64,000 nt of DNA from Chytriomyces cf. hyalinus JEL632 (Eukaryota; Chytridiomycota; Chytridiomycetes; Chytridiales; Chytriomycetaceae). The stretch is from NCBI GenBank assembly GCA_025435555.1, contig JAIWWG010000045.1:210990-274989 (forward strand), in the 5' to 3' direction. Under the pieces are notes generated by a model, which ran no database searches, was not told where the DNA came from, and was given only the letters and a program-made list of their open reading frames with translations. The translations under genes were made by a program, and so were the position numbers. Positions 22,710 to 34,774 of this stretch are shown here, in pieces (position 1 is the first letter of the stretch; each line of letters begins with the position of its first letter).

Positions 22710-23680
22710 ATGACATCCTCCAACATCTTCAGTCCGTGCCCCGCCGAATGGGATCTGGATGAGCACCAGTTGAGAGGAGCGCTTGCCCGCGCTGACGTTG
22801 ATACTTCTCAGCAACAACCAAAACTGCTTCTGTTTCTCCATGCAAAGGACATCCTTGCTCAATGCAGAAGACCCTGGATCATGAAAGCGCGAGCTGCATA
22901 CTTTGCTGCATGGAACTTCTGATGTATCAGTGGCAGGTCGCAACCGCTTGAAAGCAGTGTGGAAGTTGGCGAGAAATCACCCATCTGCTTTCCAATGGAC
23001 CCAAATTCGTTCTTTGACTCCTTTGTAGAGTCTCATCCCGAATGGGCTGCTGGAAAGGATGTCTTTGCGGCTCATCGGGATCATCAAAAACGCAGTGGAC
23101 AAGACCATGCGCTTGTCGAACGACGGTGGTCTCTGCTACATGCATGCTCCAGTGGTTCTTCAGCACTACCTGGTTGCAATGAACAATGCCGAACCGACAT
23201 CAATGCTCAATGTTGCTGAGTTCCTCAAAAAGAAGATGAACGGAACCAACCCTCATCAACGCATTTGGCATAACGAGGGGTGAGAGTCCGAGGGTTTTCT
23301 TGAACGAATCCTTGCAACGAAACCAGGCCATACTGGAGTTATCTATGCTGGAGTTACCTATGAGCTTGACTTTTGTTGGTGCCGATTTAGTCAGCCTTCT
23401 TAAAACCTACGGACCTGGACTTGTTTCAGGATTTTCTGTCACCCGCGACTTTACTTCTTCCCAATGGCAGCATGTTGGGTATTATGAGGGCTGAAGTCCT
23501 TGGGTGCCACGCAATGGTAGTGATTGGGCAGAAAGGTTGGAGGCACTGTGCGCTACCTGCTTCTGAACTGGTGGACACACAAAGCCTATGTGGAAGTTGA
23601 CTCGGAATACTTGCTATCATCGAATGCCACGGTTCAGTTCATTAAACAGAGCAGCACAAATGGGTGGTTTTCAAACCAGT
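22710..23680 (+). pseudogene. Decayed papain-like cysteine-peptidase-like gene
   Basis: Several short frames in order recall a papain-like fold. At 23059-23283 the frame contains NDGGLCYMHAPVVLQHYLV, with a cysteine in the place of the nucleophile, followed by SMLNVAEFLKKKM. At about 23400-23470 the reading GLVSGFSVTRDF occurs. At about 23500-23650 HAMVVIGQ (possible catalytic histidine) leads to YLLLNWWTHKAYVEV (asparagine then WW, as in the third catalytic position) and EYLLSSNATVQFI. Stops and frame changes separate these blocks. I recall similar C/H/NWW proteins in protists and large viruses but cannot name the family. The part at 22710-22922 is open but not recognised. Confidence 0.35.
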
Positions 23681-23993
23681 TTTGAGGAGTTGTTTGAGTG
23701 CGAGGTTGGATTCGATGCCGGTGAAAATTCCGAACCAGAGCGCGCGTCTTAGTGGCATGCCGCAGGGCTTCGGAATTCAGTTGTACCTGTAATACAGCTG
23801 CATCGATGAATTGCAGTCAAGGTAAAGTATCTCATGGAAACGCAGGTCCAGTTTGCACGTTATGAACGAGTTCTTGCTTTCCCACGCGTCTTTCTGTGCT
23901 TTCAGTTGGCAATTTCGTTGAATCAACTCGAATAAACATTTATCCCGTGTCCGAAACCAAACAATCTTGCATTTATTTATTTATTCACCAAAA

Positions 23994-25421
23994 ATGGACT
24001 CGCAGTTCCACACCCATTTCGAGGAGCAGCGGCTCGCAAGGCAGGACACCGACAGAAACCGCATTCTCAACATATGCACTGCACTTGGCGGTGTCGAAGA
24101 TGGGAAGTACGTGGCCGGCGATGAGGCAATGGGTACTTTTGTCTTATTCAACCCCACGTCCGTCATCGTTTGGCCGACGAATTCGCTGACGCATAAACCT
24201 TGGATTATTAAGAATGCCTGCGCGATTTGAAGCGGCTTCTTCGAATGGATAACGATACGCCGGATCGGCGAGTCTTTGCCGTTATGGGCGAATGGAATGT
24301 GTTGTCAAGGGACCTGGTTCCGCTGTTGATCCATTCTGACGTAAATGACGAAAGGGAGTATAAACGGGCTCTGCTGATAGGTGAGTACATCTTTGGCGTT
24401 GTTTAATTTGGCATCTCATTCTAGAATCTGACAACGGCATCCGCTCTTCAGTTCAACTTCTCGTTCCTCTCACATGGACCACGTCGGACGATGCACATGC
24501 GCTATCGCCAGACCAGATAACGACGCTCTTGACTTACAAGGATGCGTTTCTCGCGGACAAAGTCGTTGACCAGATCATGCTCGTACTGGTTAAATCTCTG
24601 TCGCTTTCGTACAGGTATGCGACCTCATCCGCTCAAACCGCATTCTTTTCAATTCACAGACAGTTTGAATTTTGAAACAGAGACCGTTCGGAAAAAGACA
24701 ACGCGAAGATACGACTAATTATTACACTTTTTCGAAACCTGCTCGCAATCAAAGACCCGCAAGTTTCAGCTGCTGCGTCCGCTGAAAACTATTATCGCGC
24801 TTCATTACAGGCAAGTTTATGACACCTGAAACCACAGCAAAGGAAGATGAATCCGAACTTTATTCAACCCACAAAAATAGGAAAAACTGATTGTTGCCTT
24901 CAACAAAAGCAACGTTTTATCCCTGATTCTCACCTTCGCGGCCTCAATGGACGAAAAAGAGTTTTCTGACTACAACATGCTCGTTCTTGAGATTGTGTTT
25001 TTGCTGTTTAATAACCGCACTGTCAAGTCGCTCCTTCAGTCCACTCAGGTGCCATCAAAAGCTCTGTGATGCTCTGTCGATTCAATACACATTCTGACGG
25101 CCGCTTGTCGCCTTTCTTTTCAGACTGTGCAATCCGAAACGCTGTCGATGCTTGCGAAAAAGGAACTTTCCGAAAAGGCAGCGCGCCCTCTCGCATCACG
25201 ACATTCGCGGTTCGGAGGGACTTTATCCATGAATCTTGGGGTATGTCTTGTGGTTTTTCTGGAGTTAGCTTTCATCTTAACGCGACATGGATGTTCATGT
25301 TTTTGTAGAATGGCAAGATGGTCAACTTTTTTAGCCCAGCAGCGGCCCTGAAATCGGTGGGAAATGCAATGGACTTGGGAAAAACAACGGGACGTGTGTC
25401 GAAAAAGTCACAGCAGGTGCT

Positions 25422-25464
<43 letters not shown>

Positions 25465-28400
25465 GACGGTCGAATCGAAAAACTGACATGCGCGCATTGC
25501 GAATGCTAGGAACCTGTTACGAAAAACGCCATCCGGAACGAAGAAGCGAAAACTGCGCTTAAGGAAACTGCAGATTCATTTTTGGAACATTCCTTCAACT
25601 GTGAGATTGCCTCTGATTTATGATTCTACCGTTACGAAAAAACTAATTTTGTTCCTCCCAACGTAGCTCTGATTTCTTCGGTAAAAGATGACTTTGATAA
25701 AGAGCGGCAGCATGTGACCGAAGGCGATTTTTACCGCTTTTTATGCGTTGTCAAATTCTTTCTGGAGTATCAAGTCGCAGTTTTAAAGGTGGGGAGATTT
25801 TTCTTGGCGGGGGCAGACGAAGCAGCGAAAATGAACTTTTTTCTTTTAAAGGCAACCGATGCATCAGAACGCGAAAAATTTGACTTTGACACTGTTACCG
25901 ATTTCATTAATGCGCGCAGTATGATGTTTGTCACCAAGCGGATGCAAATCTACGTTGAGGAAAAGGTTGGAGTTGAAATTACTGTTTGATATTCTCCATC
26001 GCAGTGCTGATTATATCGTATAGAAATGGAAGGAACTGCAAGCTGCGCTCGAGTGTTTGAAACAAATCGTGAGTGTTTTTTATTCACAGTGATGATTTGT
26101 TGATCTAAAACAACTCTCGACGTGCTCAGCTTGTCACACTTAGCGCAATGGCCGAATCTGAGAATGAAGAATACCGCGACGCGTCGAATAATATCCAAAA
26201 CAATCTGTACTACGAAGCGTATATTATCGAAGCCATTTGTCAATTGTGCAGGCAGTTTACCACGCAATCTTTTGGGTAAGTACGCTATTTTGGAGATGTG
26301 ATTGTATCCTAATCTTGAAATTCAAGGTATCTGCAATCGTTGGTGGAAACTGTCCATATTTTCATGAAGATGCTGGAAAGGTTTTCGAAATCCAAAGAGT
26401 TTATGGTTGTTCGACGGAAGTCTCGGCAGCGTGCTTCCAGCAAAGGAAAGACCCTTGGCAGCAATGAAGGTAAACATCTCAACATCTTGCTTTATGTTGA
26501 TTTCTGATACATTGATGTTCTCCAGCCGCCGTTGTGGATCATTTCGAAGATGTCGAAGATGCGGCGACAGTGAAGAAGAAATGCGTCGAGCACGAATTTC
26601 GATTCGAAAAGATTGAAATGGTAAGTGCACCCATTTTGACTGCTGAAGCTTGATTCTGACCTTGCCCTGATTGTTGTGAGCAGGATTTTGCAAATGACAA
26701 TGTCGTTTCTACATATTATCAGCTGCTGAAGCATTATAAAGACGTCGAACCGCGATATCTTCATTACGCAACTACACTGCTGCATCGAATCTTTGTCAAA
26801 TCAAAAATGGAGCCGTTTTTGTATCGGGTATGAATCAACGGACTTGTTTCGTATGTTTATACAACTCAACTTTATCCACTTTTCGAATCCTTCAGCTATC
26901 GCTGTTTGAACTTTTCAACCAAATTGTTTCCGACGAGCGCAGAATGGAAGGCTCACGCGAATACAAGGAGTTGAAAGAGTTTATCCGCTACGTCATCAAA
27001 AAATTCACGACAAAGGCAAAAGAAAACCCGCTGATATTGATTGAGGTGCCACTAGCTTTTTAATTTGTGCTTGCGCCTGCTTGCTGGATGTTCCTTACAC
27101 TGCTATTTTTGGGTGGAGTAGATATTGTTCCCTAAAAACCGAGGAGACTGTCGAAGAATTATGTACGGAGCTGACGATGACGTCATGGATGTGCGGGCTG
27201 GTGACGACGCTGGCGAATTTGGCGAGAAAAAAGACCGGCAGCTGATTCCGTTGAGTCGCGTTTTGCGAATTGAATCAATTTTTTTCATTAACGCTGACTG
27301 TTTCATCCAGTTCGGACGATGAATTGGAGATTCAGCGAGGTCTGACGTGGTCCGAAAAGCTGGGAGTTGCAGTGTCAATTCTGATGGAGGGAGGGAAACT
27401 CGGAATCATTGAATGGCTCGAAATTGTGAGGGATTTAAACGATCGATTATGATTGTTTCCTCAAGTTTTTTTTCCAACGCGCCAGACGCTGTCGAATCTT
27501 GCAACGAAACGAATGTTTGAAGAGGAGTCACCAGACGCGAATATTGAAGATTATGATTTGGTCGCAGCAGCGACTGTACCCGACATCCGAATTGCGCTTG
27601 AACGAAACAACAAAGTGCACTTGCTGTTGGAACTACTTCATGTCAACAAAGTTATCGCGGGAGGTGAGACACGACTGGCTGATGGGTTGGTTCAAAAGAA
27701 AACTGACACACTGATTGGCGTCGCAGATGCTGACGTCCACTGGCTTGTTTCAAAAGACCGGACGGCAGACAGTATACTAGATGATGTGAAATTCCTGCGA
27801 GATGCGATTGACAATCCTGTTGACTCGGAGGGGAAACCGTTGCATAAGCTGGTTAAAAAGAAGAAAAAGAAGCCGGCAAAGAAATTGAAACCAAGGGAGA
27901 CCAGCGACGACGATGAAAAAAAGGAAGATGAAACAAAGAAGCGGAAAAAACCTGAAAAGAATATCCAGTCGGCGTTGTCGAAGCAGGTTCGTTTGATTTC
28001 CAGAGTATGACACAAATTTAACAAAGTCTTTTCTCGCAGTTTGTTGAGGACTCGGATGACGATGTTGACGATGACGCATTTTTTGAGGCTGAGCGGAAGC
28101 GACGCGAAAAGGCTGCCTCCCTCGCTGGAGGTAGCTCTGACCGTGCATTGACAGATGCCACCAAGAAAAACAGCACCTTGTCAAAAAAGGAAAGCGCAGT
28201 CAAACAGAAACAATCTAAACCTGCATTAATTCACCCGAAATCGGCATCTTCAGACACGGATGAGGCTGACGCTGAAAATATTGAAATGCCACCAAAAAGG
28301 AGGAAAGTCAAGGATTTGGTGAAACGGCCAATTGAAGGCATGAACAGGCGCGTTGAATCAAGGGAGGAGGACACGGTCATGACACTGCAAACTGATGTCA

Positions 28401-28696
28401 ATGTTGGCTCATCCCTTTTGGATAACGAAGTGCACAAAACGCCGATGGTGTCAGTTGCAAGTCAGGACTTAAAAGTCATTCCGCCGCAACAAACGCCTGC
28501 GTCAAAAGGCAAAAACGTTGGCGCTTTCGCAGACTCTGATGACGAGGAGGAAGTTAACATCAGAATGGAGGAAGACAGTGGGAATTCGGGAGGGCTGGCA
28601 GAGGGTGGAGGAGACTCAATGAGGAATCCTGTCGGGGCGGTTGCATCAGCAAGACCCACCAAAAAGAACGTTATTTTTGATTCCGATTCAGACTGA
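23994..28696 (+). CDS. TOF1: Timeless/Tof1/Swi1 replication fork protection protein
   Basis: This gene has well over a dozen short exons (the first two are 23994-24132 and 24213-24380) with canonical GT..AG junctions. The spliced N-terminus reads NRILNICTALGG, YVAGDEAM, then ECLRDLKRLLRMDN, the classic opening of the Timeless domain. Later blocks continue the helical-repeat core, for example WTTSDDAHALSPDQITTLL, then LVLEIVFLLFNNRTV. Around 26600-26800 the FRFEKIEMDFANDNVVSTYY segment and then LHYATTLLHRIFVKSKMEPF match the conserved centre of the family. The last 250 residues are lysine- and acid-rich, as is normal for Tof1. In yeast Tof1 works with Csm3 and Mrc1 to stabilise stalled forks and pause replication. 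The animal circadian paralogue is unlikely in a fungus. One intron carries a 36-base T run. Confidence 0.85.
25424..25459. repeat. Poly(T) run in a Timeless intron
   Basis: About 36 consecutive T bases precede a short intron segment. This may be an expanded polypyrimidine tract or an inverted poly(A) scar; the length is also prone to sequencing error. Confidence 0.85.
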
Positions 28697-29052
28697 AGCT
28701 TGGCTACTGTTGTGAAATATAAATGTATGAAAAAGTGTCTGGCTTTGTGGCCGCGATTTTGTGGGCTCTTTCAGAAAGGATGCACGCGCTGGTGATGAAT
28801 GTGTTCTATTCGGGGTCTTATTATTCTAGGAGCATTTTAAAATATGAACAAGAGATTCAGTTGGGCAGGATATCTTGATGGATGGTCAGGAGTTGGGTGC
28901 GGCTTGAGTCAGATTTTTTATTTTTATTTATTTTGGGTCACATATTGATAGTTCACGGCTGACAAAGTGTTTCACACAAACAGGTCTGTCCTTCCCGCAT
29001 CCGACCGGGACCCATTTGCAAGAACCGAAAACTACCCATCTGAATCCAAAAC
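28697..29052. other. Intergenic stretch
   Basis: This is the 3' region of the Timeless gene and the promoter side of the DMT transporter. It is AT-rich near 28910-28930. No feature is supported. Confidence 0.5.
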
Positions 29053-30206
29053 ATGGCCGTTGACTGGACCATAATCTTCCCGCTTATCGTTGGCGGTCTC
29101 ATTACATTCCAAGGCGCAACAAGTACCGTCCTGGGAAGGATCGGCGGCCCTGCCTTTGCAACATGGTTCGTATTCACCGTATCAATCCTGCCAGCCCTCA
29201 TTCTATTCCTCGTTGAAACGAAAGCCGGCGCAACCGTAAACTTTGCCCAAGGCGCCGCAAATGCACCGTGGTTCTCATACTTTGGCGGATTCATGGGTCC
29301 ATTTGTTGTCTGGTCCGTGCTCACGTGTGTTCCTGAGATTGGAGTGAACCTGTGTTTCTCGATTCAAGTGTCGGCGCAATTGTTCAATGCGTTGTTGTCG
29401 CAGCATTTTGGGATTATTGGGGTCGTGAAGAGGGATACGAGTGTTGGAATGATTGTGGGGTTTACAATGACTGTTGCTGGTGTGGTGGTGATTTTAATTG
29501 CGCGGTTAAGGTCGACTCAACTGGTGCCTGTGAAAGACGCGGAATCATCGACAAGATCGATTAACGCGTCCGAAAGTACGCCCGAGAGTATCGAATTTCT
29601 CGCAACCGACGATTCTGTTGTACCGGATTCATTGGAAAAGGAACACAGGCAAAATGAGGCACCACCAAAGCCAGCAGCTATCTCGCTCCTCAGATACGGC
29701 TTTTGTATCCTGATAAGTGTCCTTTCTGGGATGGGAGAGTCGATGCAAGCTGGAATGAACTCGACGTTGGGGATGCATTACGGCAGCGCCGGATTTGCAA
29801 CGTTGATTGTTGCCTGTGTCTCTTTTGTTCCATGTTCAATTGCGTTTGCGATAGAGTATGTGCGGCGGCCGACCAATTTCAGGAAATTCCGTGCAGGTAT
29901 TCTATTTTTTTAACTCCTCATTCTCAAGAAGCACAACTAAAAGTAATCACAACTCCAGAAACACCTTGGTGGTGCTACCCTTGCGGATTCGTGGGATTTG
30001 CTGTCGCAACCATGTTTTCATACCTACCACAGCGTTTGGACTCTTCAGTACTGATGGGCGCCTTTGTTTGCGCACAGGTCCTGTCGTCTTTAGCTGCAGA
30101 TCATTTTGGGTGGATGGAACTTGCAGTAAGTCGTGTGACAATAATGAAGGCATTTGGAGCAACTCTTTTGATTGGCGGAGTGATTGTCATGTCTGTGCTG
30201 AATTAG
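29053..30206 (+). CDS. YdcZ-type DMT-superfamily membrane transporter
   Basis: Two exons, 29053-29896 and 29959-30206, give 363 residues in frame (junction GCAG|GTATTC and CTCCAG|AAAC). It has about ten hydrophobic helices in two homologous halves of five, separated by an acidic loop around residue 170-200. The first half begins IIFPLIVGGLITFQGATSTVLGRIGGPAFATW and the second FCILISVLSGMGESMQAGMNSTLG, the repeated G...Q...N..L pattern of the YdcZ/DUF606 family. It is a plasma-membrane or organellar transporter of unknown substrate. It is convergent with the PolX-like gene, 93 bp apart. Confidence 0.75.
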
Positions 30207-30299
30207 ATTTATTAAAAGTACCAGCAATGGACCTCATTGCGTTCAAACACACTGATACTCTCCACACCGTTCAATGGACACAAAACCTAATCATGCCAT

Positions 30300-31981
30300 T
30301 CACCAGCGCTCATGCGGAGCAATGTATTCCACATTCAAACACTCAAACAACCCCCTTGACAGGACTTCTGATCACTTTCGACGCGTCTCAAACCATCAAA
30401 ACAAAAAAAAAGCTTACCTTTCAGATGAGGGAAAGAATTGTGCATGCGGGTCTGTCTCAGAAATACCAAGAACAGCGTCCCCAGTAACAGTCAATCCTTT
30501 CAATTCAAGCGCATATTCACAAAGTCTATCATTGAACTTTGCTGGTCCTGTCAAATGAAAAACTGTCACAGGCACCTGGTCAAGATGTGCAAAAGTCGCA
30601 TGAAGCCTTGAGAGAAATAAAGTCACGCGTATGCTGGCGATACAAGATTGATAAAACTGATTCACCCCATCATCTCCCTGTTGATTCGAACAAATCCCAG
30701 TACTGCTGGACATGTTTCATCCACCCTGCAAAAGACTTGGAAAATATCAAAACTAGCAAGACGGTCCACTTGCGCAAACCTTCAAAATGCATGCCAGCTT
30801 CATTAAACACGTTTCGAAAATCTTCCACCATGAAATCCAAACTGGATTCTTTGAAGCCATGTTTTAAGTCCAGTTTAGATTGGCGGCAGTTTCTGCACGC
30901 GCATTTCAAAGTTGTAATGCCATCGTCGGTTGATTGAGTGATTCCAGAGGAGGATGGCCTCACGCTGACACACACATCCAGATACACCATGTGGTCTTCT
31001 CCTCGTCGTCGAGCGCCTACTGGTATACAGAATAACTCAACTTGGGCGAGACTTGAGTTTATGCTGAAGATCGCTCGATCGTATTCTAGGTTTGGCGGAG
31101 TAAACCATTGGTCACATCTGAGAGAGGAATAATTACAACCCACCTTGCCTCGACAACACTTCAGGAAACGTTGCTTCAATTTGCCTCATGCGCAGCTCAT
31201 AGCCAGTGTTATCGGGCCATGCCATGGTCCTTTTCCGATGATGCAATTCCAATCCAAACTGTTGCACAGACGTAAGATTCAATTCCGTTACCAATCGCTT
31301 CACCAGTCCAGCGTCAAATGGAACCCGCAATTCAACAAGCGACTCAAATAAATCAGGCAGGCGTTGAGCATCTCGCGCCAAGATGCGTTGAATCAGATCC
31401 CAATCCCAACCAATAAAACCCGTAGCGACAGTGAGAATGCGAGAAACAAGGGTATCACTTGAAGGATCCGAGTGGGAGCCACAAGAGATGACGAGTTCTT
31501 CAATGTCCAGCCTGACAGCGCTTTGATGGGCAGAAACAGCAGCATCGGTGCTGGCGGAGATGGACAAGTCATGGCCAATGCGCATTCGATGCGCGAGGGC
31601 AACTGCATCTTCCAGTGCCCATTCGAGAGATTGCAGTTTCACTTTGAGGGAATTTGAAGGAGACGGTTTCGATACAAGAAGGGAAACAAACACACGTGCC
31701 GTCGATGCCGCGAGCGCGTTTTCGAGAGCAGAGAGTTCTAGAGCGGGACCGTAGAGATGCGGGATCTTTGATTGAGGCGCGTATTCTTTGCTCATGTCGC
31801 TGCCAGCCCGTGGCTCGTCCATCGGTGCTAATGCAGTTGCGGATGGGTCTTGTTGGTCCTGGACGTGCGCCTTTCGCGCTCGGAATGCATCCAGCGCTGA
31901 CTCAGTCACCGTATTCTTGTAAACTGCACCCACATGGTTCGTCTCGTCAAAGATGTACGAATGTACTACAGAGTTGGACAT
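30300..31981 (-). CDS. DNA polymerase X-family homologue with altered catalytic site
   Basis: Exons 31981-31144, 31040-30780, 30725-30704, 30633-30418 and 30354-30300 join in frame to 463 residues. The family fit is in the C-terminal half and follows the Pol beta/lambda order: LTSVQQFGLELHH (thumb/fingers LT..Q..GL.YY), YELRMRQIEATFPEVL, GARRRGED (GSyRRG), YLDVCVSVRP (GDxDvLi), GWMKHVQ (kfMGvcQ), RVTLFL (RvDlr), VFHLTGPAKFNDRLCEYALELKG (LyfTGS..FN...R..A...G), and LFECLNVEYIAPHERW (iF..LGL.Y..P.eR.W). Of the three catalytic aspartates, the first (Y in YLD) and third (T in RVT) are replaced and only the middle one remains. The N-terminal 250 residues are not recognised; a BRCT domain is not evident. 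The protein is probably not an active polymerase. Confidence 0.7.
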
Positions 31982-32033
31982 GGGAGATCCAAACAACTGA
32001 TTTTAAATATTAAATTTATCTGAATTCTCACAA

Positions 32034-34108
32034 ATGCCATTCGGTTTCTCAGAGCACGACTTTCCGCCAGATTTCCCGTATCGGTCGATTGCGCTGCTGC
32101 TGCTGACTGTGCTTCCAGGTGCGATACCTTCGTTTAACCAAACCACTGACGCTTGTTCTGACTGATCGCCAGAGGTTCTGATCCATTCGATGCTGGGTCC
32201 AACTTACCCTTACATGGTTCGTCATCTGCTTCCAGACGAGGATCGGATCGGTTATTACGCGGGACTTCTTCAGGTGTGCTTACTTTTCTCCGATTGACCT
32301 TTCTAAATGGGTTGTCACCATCAGTCTGCCTATTTCCTCCCGACAATTGTATGCGCACCCGTCATGGGCTTTCTATCAGACAAGTACGGCCGTAAGGTAA
32401 CCCGCAAGTCGGCAACCCGTGTCCCCGTCAATCTTAACACTTTTTTGTTCAAACACAGCCGGTTCTGCTGGCCGGCCTCGCAGGATACGGATGCGGAACA
32501 ATGCTCCTGGGCTTATCACCAAACTACTGGATGTCTGTGGCCTCACTGTTTGTGACGGGTTGTTTTGCTGGGGTAACCTGATCTTGTTGGCCCTTTCAAA
32601 CAACATCCAATTAATTACGTGCCGGTATACTCGATAGAATACAGTAGTTGCCAAGGGAATGATTGGCGAACTCGCAAAGGACGATCGCTCACGCGCACTC
32701 GCGTACTCGGCCTATGGAATCGTCTATGGCATCTGCGGCGTGACTGGTGCCGTTATGGGCGGATACTTGGCTGATCCTCTTCTCTTTGTCGGTAAGATTT
32801 TGTTCCTTACCACTCGCATATCTGTAAACTCTCTCTGATCAGTTTCGACTCTGACCGGTTTCGAAAAATTGAAATACAGGCATCCCCGTCCTTGAAAAGC
32901 TTCCATATCTAGTCGCATGCAGCGTGGGATCATTCACAGCTCTGATATCTGGCCTAGTTGTCCAGTTTTCATTCAGCCACACCTCAAACAAAGGTGCTGA
33001 ATCTTCTTCTCGGCGAGATAAATCAAAGAAAGGCGTCAAGAATTTCGCGTACAACCAAATCTCAACTGCGCTGGATTCAGACAATTCGCTACTTCCGGAT
33101 GACCTTCGAAGTTATAGGCGCAGTTTCGATGAAGCTGGGCATGCGAATCAACGGTTTGAAATGACACAAACAAAGCGCCGCAGTTCCACTGCGGGAAGTG
33201 CATTTCCCAGGGATCGAAACAGCCACGACAATAATGAACAGATTGATTCCGTTTCAGATACAGACTCATTTGACAACTCAACAATCGACCATACTCTCGA
33301 AAACAAAAGCGAATTCTATGTCAAACACATTGCTCCGTACCTCAACCTGATGACAAGCCGAACACTGGTCCCTTTATCCATGTACACTCTGTTTGCGCTT
33401 TCGAATGCCATCTTCTTCACAGCTCTTTCTCTCATTGCCGCTGCTCCCATTGATCGTGGTGGATACAACTTGTCTCAGCGAGTCAGTTTCTGGAGCATGG
33501 CTGGATACGCGTTCATGAAAATTGTCGTCAAAGCGGGATATTTTAAAGCCAACTCTATTTTGGGAACGCGGTGGACGTATCGGCTGGGAGTTGGTGTGAT
33601 GCTTCCAGCCGTGTTATTGATTCCAGCGAGATTTGGTCTTGACTGGCAAGAATATGCGCAGAGTTTGATTTCGTCCAACAACGCAACAACAACTGTGGCT
33701 GACACGGCCGCCCTCATTCTTTCCAATTCAAACACAACCGAAACTACACAAACCGCAAGAGATCTCATTGCTGTGCTTTTTCGACGCTCCTTGTCAGCAA
33801 TATCATCAAAAGGCGCGATTCACATAGGTTACTCTGCCCCAATCACAGCCCTCGTGTTATGCACAACCGTGATGGGTTTCGGGGATGCCTTGACGTACCT
33901 GTCAGTCGTGATGCTCATCACAGACAGTGTTCCCGACACTCAGTATGGACTGATTCATGGACTTGGCGGATGTCTCGCTTCGATTGTCCGCACCATAGGA
34001 CCAACGTTGGGGGGAGTCTTATGGGAAACTGGGGGCGCAAATTGGGTCGTGTTTAGTTGTGTTGCGTTTATTATCGTAACTGAGTTTTCCGTCTCCTTTC
34101 TGAAATAA
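32034..34108 (+). CDS. MFS transporter (ZIFL/YCR023C-like)
   Basis: A gene of about six exons. The protein opens MPFGFSEHDFPPDFPYRS and has about twelve membrane helices. After helix 1 the pattern SMLGPTYPYMVRHL, then IGYYAGLLQSAYFL leads to the MFS motif A, GFLSDKYGRK, joined by splicing to PVLLAGLAGYG. The second half after a long polar loop (about residues 230-310, serine- and charge-rich) includes the YSAPITALVLCTTVMGFGDA segment and GLIHGLGGCLASIVRTIGP. This arrangement is that of plant ZIFL and yeast YCR023C-type facilitators; the substrate is unknown. The 3' end was duplicated into 22330-22680. An AT-rich upstream stretch separates it from the divergent PolX-like gene by only 52 bp. 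Confidence 0.7.
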
Positions 34109-34109
34109 T

Positions 34110-34774
34110 AAAAATACCATCATATGAGTGTAGAAGTGGACCTGACCCCCGTGATTCGTTTTACCTTATGTGCCCGTAAGTAAATGTTTAAATTCGTCAG
34201 AGGTTCAGTGAGTTGACATTCAAACAAACTGTATTTGGTAACGCAAAACAATCATGCGCGCTCTGCTTCAAAAGTTTCTCTTGCATCCAATTCAAATGCG
34301 CGCCATTCTTTAATTCTTCGACCACCTTGGACAAGTTTTTAGTTGTTTTCACTGAGTTCCCAAAGCAGGCAAGACAATCATTCAACTCGCGTACATCGGG
34401 AAGTGAGAACGCCATGACATGGCAGCTTCGTGAAAATGACCCTTAGAACCAGACACCGTGAGTATGTTTTCAGTCCAACGGCACATCCGGCGTCCTGATA
34501 AATGCTTATGATCAGAGAAATGAAAGGGAGAATACGAAGTGATGTGACGTGACAACTGCCAGTTTGAAAGAAGCCCAATAATGGGAGTCCTCGCTGATCC
34601 ACTCAGCATCCAGGTTCAAGCTCCAGATGGAGAGTCGAAACGAGACTCTACATTCAGAGAGCTAGTATGGGAAGGATATTGCACACTTATCTTCAGCGGG
34701 AAATAAATAAATAATTAGAGATTATTATAACGAAAAATGGGTGTGGGCCGCGTAAATAATAACTTTTTTCGGAA
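34110..34774. other. Intergenic stretch with a doubtful small minus-strand ORF
   Basis: The first 90 bp are the 3' flank shared with the duplicated fragment at 22.3 kb. An ATG-started minus frame at 34197-34415 encodes 72 residues (MAFSLPDVRELNDCLACFGN...). I recognise no family and do not call it with confidence. Confidence 0.3.
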
